8,439 bases of DNA from RGIG4608 sp051867875 (GTDB lineage: Bacteria > Bacillota > Clostridia > Oscillospirales > CAG-272), in contig JBJDZG010000023.1 in the NCBI GenBank assembly GCA_051867875.1, positions 1-8,439 of the forward strand, read 5' to 3'. Each line of letters opens with the position of its first letter. The stretch's first letter is position 1. Both the position numbers and the translations under genes were made by a program. The notes under the pieces are model-generated. The model made no database searches and was not told where the DNA came from. It was given only the letters and a program-made list of their open reading frames with translations. Below, in pieces: positions 6,446 to 8,439 of the stretch.

Positions 6446-7426
6446 TTACTCTTGCAATAAATCTTTTATCATCAGTCCAAAATCAACCGATGCATCCACA
6501 CCCCAATAACCAACCGAATCGTACTTTGCTATCAACTTACCATCTTGCCACCCCAATCCTAGTCCGGCTCCAATTCCGGAAACTCCGATGTCAAGATATC
6601 TTCCATCGTATCCAAAGTTAAACACGCCGATATCAACGAATAATCCATACATATCCTCATCAATATCAAATCCCGCGAATACAGATACACTTAACAAATC
6701 AATATATAGAGAGTGCATCCTTTTAGCATCGAAATATAACTTTGCTTGACATATTGATACATGAAAATCAATAAACGAAAATTTTTCTGTGTTTGACTTG
6801 GGTCCTAAGGAAGGCGGGGGGTCAATCCATTTCAAGTCAAGATTCGGATCAAAATAATTGTCTTCCCATATCTTACCCGTACCTGAATTTGAAGAGTCAG
6901 GGCACGCCACGCCAAGTACCACCATTATTACAGCCCAAAGTATAATAGCTGCACCACACAAAAAATCCGAGATTTCGTCTTGGGTTAACTCTTCATGCCC
7001 TGTTGGATCCACATACCTAATCGGATTGTTCCTGCAATAAGCATACAAATTCAATCCGTTGATAGCATCGGGTTTGAGGTATTCAATTGCATCCGCATTG
7101 ATAAATCTACCCGTCTTGGGGTCGTAGTATCTCGTCATAAGATAATACATTTTAAGATCTTCGTCCCAATAGTAACCTCTATAACGGAAGGGGTTTCGTG
7201 AACCGTAACCGTTAGTGTCGAATACTATAGTACAATTACCCCAGGCGTCGTATGTGTATTCTGCTACCTTGGTCGTACCCCTATAAATAGCCGTGATATC
7301 GCCGAAGAAATTCTTGCGGTACGTAAAATGCTCGCCGTTTTCCTCGTAGCCGACGATACCATCCTGACCGTAGATATAGTTTCTCGTGAAACTGCCCTCG
7401 ATTTCGGTGCGAAGCCTGCCATGCAT
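6446..7426 (-). CDS. Orphan Rhs tip 2: core fragment plus unknown toxin domain
   Basis: A 326-codon frame. Residues 3-143 are Rhs core, with YD-type strands (NYIYGQDG, AEYTYDAWGN, FRYRGYYWDED), RYYDPKTGRF (99-108), NGLNLYAYC (123-131) and VDPTGH (139-144). A hydrophobic segment (about 155-175) follows directly. A Pro/Asp-rich linker (about 176-215) leads to a C-terminal domain of about 110 residues. That domain has alternating strands and glycines (VDIGVFNFGYDG, LDIGVSGIGAGLGLGW), which suggests a beta-rich fold I cannot name. The only early ATG lies in the loop of a hairpin and lacks a Shine-Dalgarno. The segment begins mid-core where a full Rhs protein would have over a thousand residues before it. 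It is therefore probably a silent or displaced tip, with the lipoprotein gene behind it as candidate immunity. Confidence 0.75.
   Translation of the reverse strand: MHGRLRTEIEGSFTRNYIYGQDGIVGYEENGEHFTYRKNFFGDITAIYRGTTKVAEYTYDAWGNCTIVFDTNGYGSRNPFRYRGYYWDEDLKMYYLMTRYYDPKTGRFINADAIEYLKPDAINGLNLYAYCRNNPIRYVDPTGHEELTQDEISDFLCGAAIILWAVIMVVLGVACPDSSNSGTGKIWEDNYFDPNLDLKWIDPPPSLGPKSNTEKFSFIDFHVSICQAKLYFDAKRMHSLYIDLLSVSVFAGFDIDEDMYGLFVDIGVFNFGYDGRYLDIGVSGIGAGLGLGWQDGKLIAKYDSVGYWGVDASVDFGLMIKDLLQE
7023..7338 (-). repeat. Rhs core repeat, fragment 2
   Basis: This is the partner of 5508-5823, ungapped at a 1,515-bp offset. Exact blocks are at 7023-7063, 7092-7136, 7263-7282 and 7284-7329. Similarity stops abruptly beyond 7338, although core coding itself continues rightward here to about 7420. 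Fragment 2 therefore holds roughly 30 more codons of core than fragment 1. Confidence 0.85.
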
Positions 7427-7440
7427 TGCAAGGCAGGCTT
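7412..7440. repeat. Cassette-junction inverted repeat 2
   Basis: AAGCCTGCC (7412-7420) pairs perfectly with GGCAGGCTT (7432-7440). The 11-nt loop is itself nearly palindromic (TGCA-T-TGCA). It sits between the membrane-protein stop (TAA, 7455-7457) and Rhs core fragment 2, the same position as the repeat at 5832-5861. A T-rich tail again follows on the plus strand only. Confidence 0.7.
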
Positions 7441-7454
7441 GTTTGATTTGTTTA

Positions 7455-7895
7455 TTATTTCACGCGCACCAGCACTTCTTCAAAAATCTGTTCAAATTCT
7501 TCAATAGTACCTTGTGTTATGAGGTCTTTTTGAACAATAAAATTATATTGATCTCGTTTGGAGTTGAAGTTAAAGGTGTAAAAATCACCATAATCGCTAA
7601 CTTTAACGGTATCATCTATCATTCTAAAACTCTCACGAGAGCCAACAATCTCTGATACTATCGTCCTGTCTTCCAAATCAATGTAAATCCGGTTGGGAGC
7701 TATTGTGGCAAACCATTTTGCTGGGCAAGCAATAATAATTAAAGACGAGAACAGAAAAATAATAAATACCGCGGTTGTGTAAAGGATAGATACCAACACA
7801 CTGCTTATAAATAAAGCAACTATAAACATTTTCTTGAATTTGTTAACAAAGTGTATCAGCGCTTTACCATTCAGTGATCCTTTGAATTCTATCAT
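7455..7895 (-). CDS. Two-TM membrane protein, candidate Rhs immunity protein
   Basis: A 146-aa protein that I do not recognise by name. After a short basic N-terminus (KKMF at 21-24), two closely spaced hydrophobic helices run at about 23-40 and 41-58. A soluble C-terminal half follows, with short strands (RIYIDLEDRTIVSE, ESFRMIDD, FYTFNF) and a final helix (IEEFEQIFEEVL). This resembles YcxB-like or bacterial PH-like tails. The start ATG (7893-7895) is set by AAGGAG at 7902-7907 with six bases between. An ATG six bases upstream abuts the Shine-Dalgarno and is rejected, as is a longer frame reaching back into the toxin gene. It lies 26 bp behind Rhs tip 3, suggesting co-translation. Immunity is inferred from position and size. 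Two tandem in-frame TAA codons end the gene. Confidence 0.75.
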   Translation of the reverse strand: MIEFKGSLNGKALIHFVNKFKKMFIVALFISSVLVSILYTTAVFIIFLFSSLIIIACPAKWFATIAPNRIYIDLEDRTIVSEIVGSRESFRMIDDTVKVSDYGDFYTFNFNSKRDQYNFIVQKDLITQGTIEEFEQIFEEVLVRVK

Positions 7896-7901
7896 ACTCA
7901 T

Positions 7902-7907
7902 CTCCTT
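7902..7907 (-). promoter_or_regulatory. Ribosome binding site fixing the membrane-protein start
   Basis: AAGGAG on the minus strand is followed by ATGAGT and then ATG at 7895. The six-base gap to the second ATG is optimal, so translation should start with MIEF. Confidence 0.85.
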
Positions 7908-7921
7908 ATAGTTATTGAAAT

Positions 7922-8439
7922 TTATTTGTTGTTTGGAAGATCCGGTTGATAAATGTCCGATGGATCCAATTCCGGACTTTGGACTTCTATGCCGAATGAA
8001 ATTAATAATAAACCAAATAACGTTGCATATAGAGAACCCCAAGCAAAAAGTTGTGCTCCGGAATAAACATCTCCACACAATGTAATAATAGCTCCTGCGC
8101 CTGCAACAATAACTCCAGCAGAATGTGCATATATAAGAGCACCTTTGGCGCTATTCATGGCAATATCCGTAGTGGTTAACCCTTTATTTTCGTCAACTTC
8201 AATGGGTTTTCCAGGTGGAGTTGCATCAATATTTCCTTCTATATTTTCCGAAAGATTTGCACCAAGTATTGCTCCAACGACTGCACCAATAACAACTATT
8301 ACTGTAGTAACAATTCCAAAAAGAATAGGATTACAACCTGTTGAGTCAGTGTTCATCACAGGGTTGTTATTACAATACGCATAAAGGTTAAGACCGTTAA
8401 TTGTGTTCGGATCGAGATATTCCGGGGAGTCCGCATTGA
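7922..8439 (-). CDS. Rhs tip 3 (5'-partial): core end plus glycine-rich membrane toxin domain
   Basis: The frame is open to the right edge, so the gene begins outside the window. The visible 171 residues start with core (NADSPEYLDP, NGLNLYAYCNNNP) and reach a degenerate DPxG site, NTDSTG, in which Pro is lost. The unique part has three hydrophobic segments. The first is a Gly/Ala-zipper-like helix directly after the core (about 20 residues from ILFGIVTT). The second is around AGVIVAGAGAIITL, and the third is around FAWGSLYATLFGLLLISFG. The end is polar and proline-containing. Glycine-zipper helices suggest a membrane-active or pore-type effector, but no family is recognised. A two-TM protein follows after 26 bp. 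This fragment could be attached to the full-length rhs gene or be another orphan tip. Confidence 0.72.
   Translation of the reverse strand, partial: NADSPEYLDPNTINGLNLYAYCNNNPVMNTDSTGCNPILFGIVTTVIVVIGAVVGAILGANLSENIEGNIDATPPGKPIEVDENKGLTTTDIAMNSAKGALIYAHSAGVIVAGAGAIITLCGDVYSGAQLFAWGSLYATLFGLLLISFGIEVQSPELDPSDIYQPDLPNNK

Noticed and set aside
5832..7457. Integron attC sites at the two cassette junctions
   Set aside because: The inverted repeats sit between cassettes, but no paired GTTRRRY/RYYYAAC core sites or integrase were seen. The neutral description as a junction element is kept.
7896..8078. Extended N-terminus for the two-TM protein reaching into tip 3
   Set aside because: It overlaps the Rhs tip coding region in another frame, whereas MIEF at 7895 has an ideal ribosome binding site.

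Overview
The window looks like a chromosome segment from an anaerobic Firmicutes/Clostridia-type bacterium, probably gut-associated. The reasons are the BspA-type leucine-rich-repeat lipoprotein, the YfcC-family carrier, strong purine-rich ribosome binding sites, consensus sigma-A promoters and AT-rich intergenic DNA. This is inferred from family composition, not from a database match.

Region 1 (about 1-960) holds a tRNA-Ser(GCU) gene with a perfect-consensus promoter (TTGACA-17 bp-TATAAT), an encoded CCA end and an intrinsic terminator. The terminator is the first element of a 231-bp tandem repeat. There are two apparently identical full copies and a third that ends after about 53 bp. Each full copy can fold into a terminator plus four further hairpins, and no credible protein is encoded there.

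Region 2 (924-3755, plus strand) is a two-gene operon with its own promoter. The first gene encodes a PlsC-like acyltransferase carrying an internal four-cysteine zinc ribbon. It overlaps by ATGA a YfcC/DcuC-superfamily membrane carrier. A long hairpin at 3831-3867 separates this operon from the convergent genes to the right.

Region 3 (3849-8439, all minus strand) appears to be an array of Rhs polymorphic-toxin tip cassettes, read right to left. Each cassette has a piece of Rhs core (RYYDPKTGRF, NGLNLYAYC and DPxG-type motifs), then a unique C-terminal domain that begins with a hydrophobic segment, then a small envelope-associated protein in the position of an immunity gene. The three candidate immunity proteins are a two-TM membrane protein (7455-7895), an NTF2-like lipoprotein (5867-6346) and a BspA-type LRR lipoprotein (3849-4970). 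The two internal core fragments lack a convincing start. They are aligned at a constant 1,515-bp offset with long exact-identity blocks, so they look like silent tips that could recombine onto a full-length rhs gene. That gene would lie to the right of the window, but its existence is inferred.

The most interesting signal is at the two internal cassette junctions. Unrelated immunity genes both end in TAAACAAA followed by a GC-rich inverted repeat, directly before the next Rhs core fragment. A conserved boundary element of this kind could mark how tips are added to the array. No transposase, integrase, CRISPR array or replication origin was seen.
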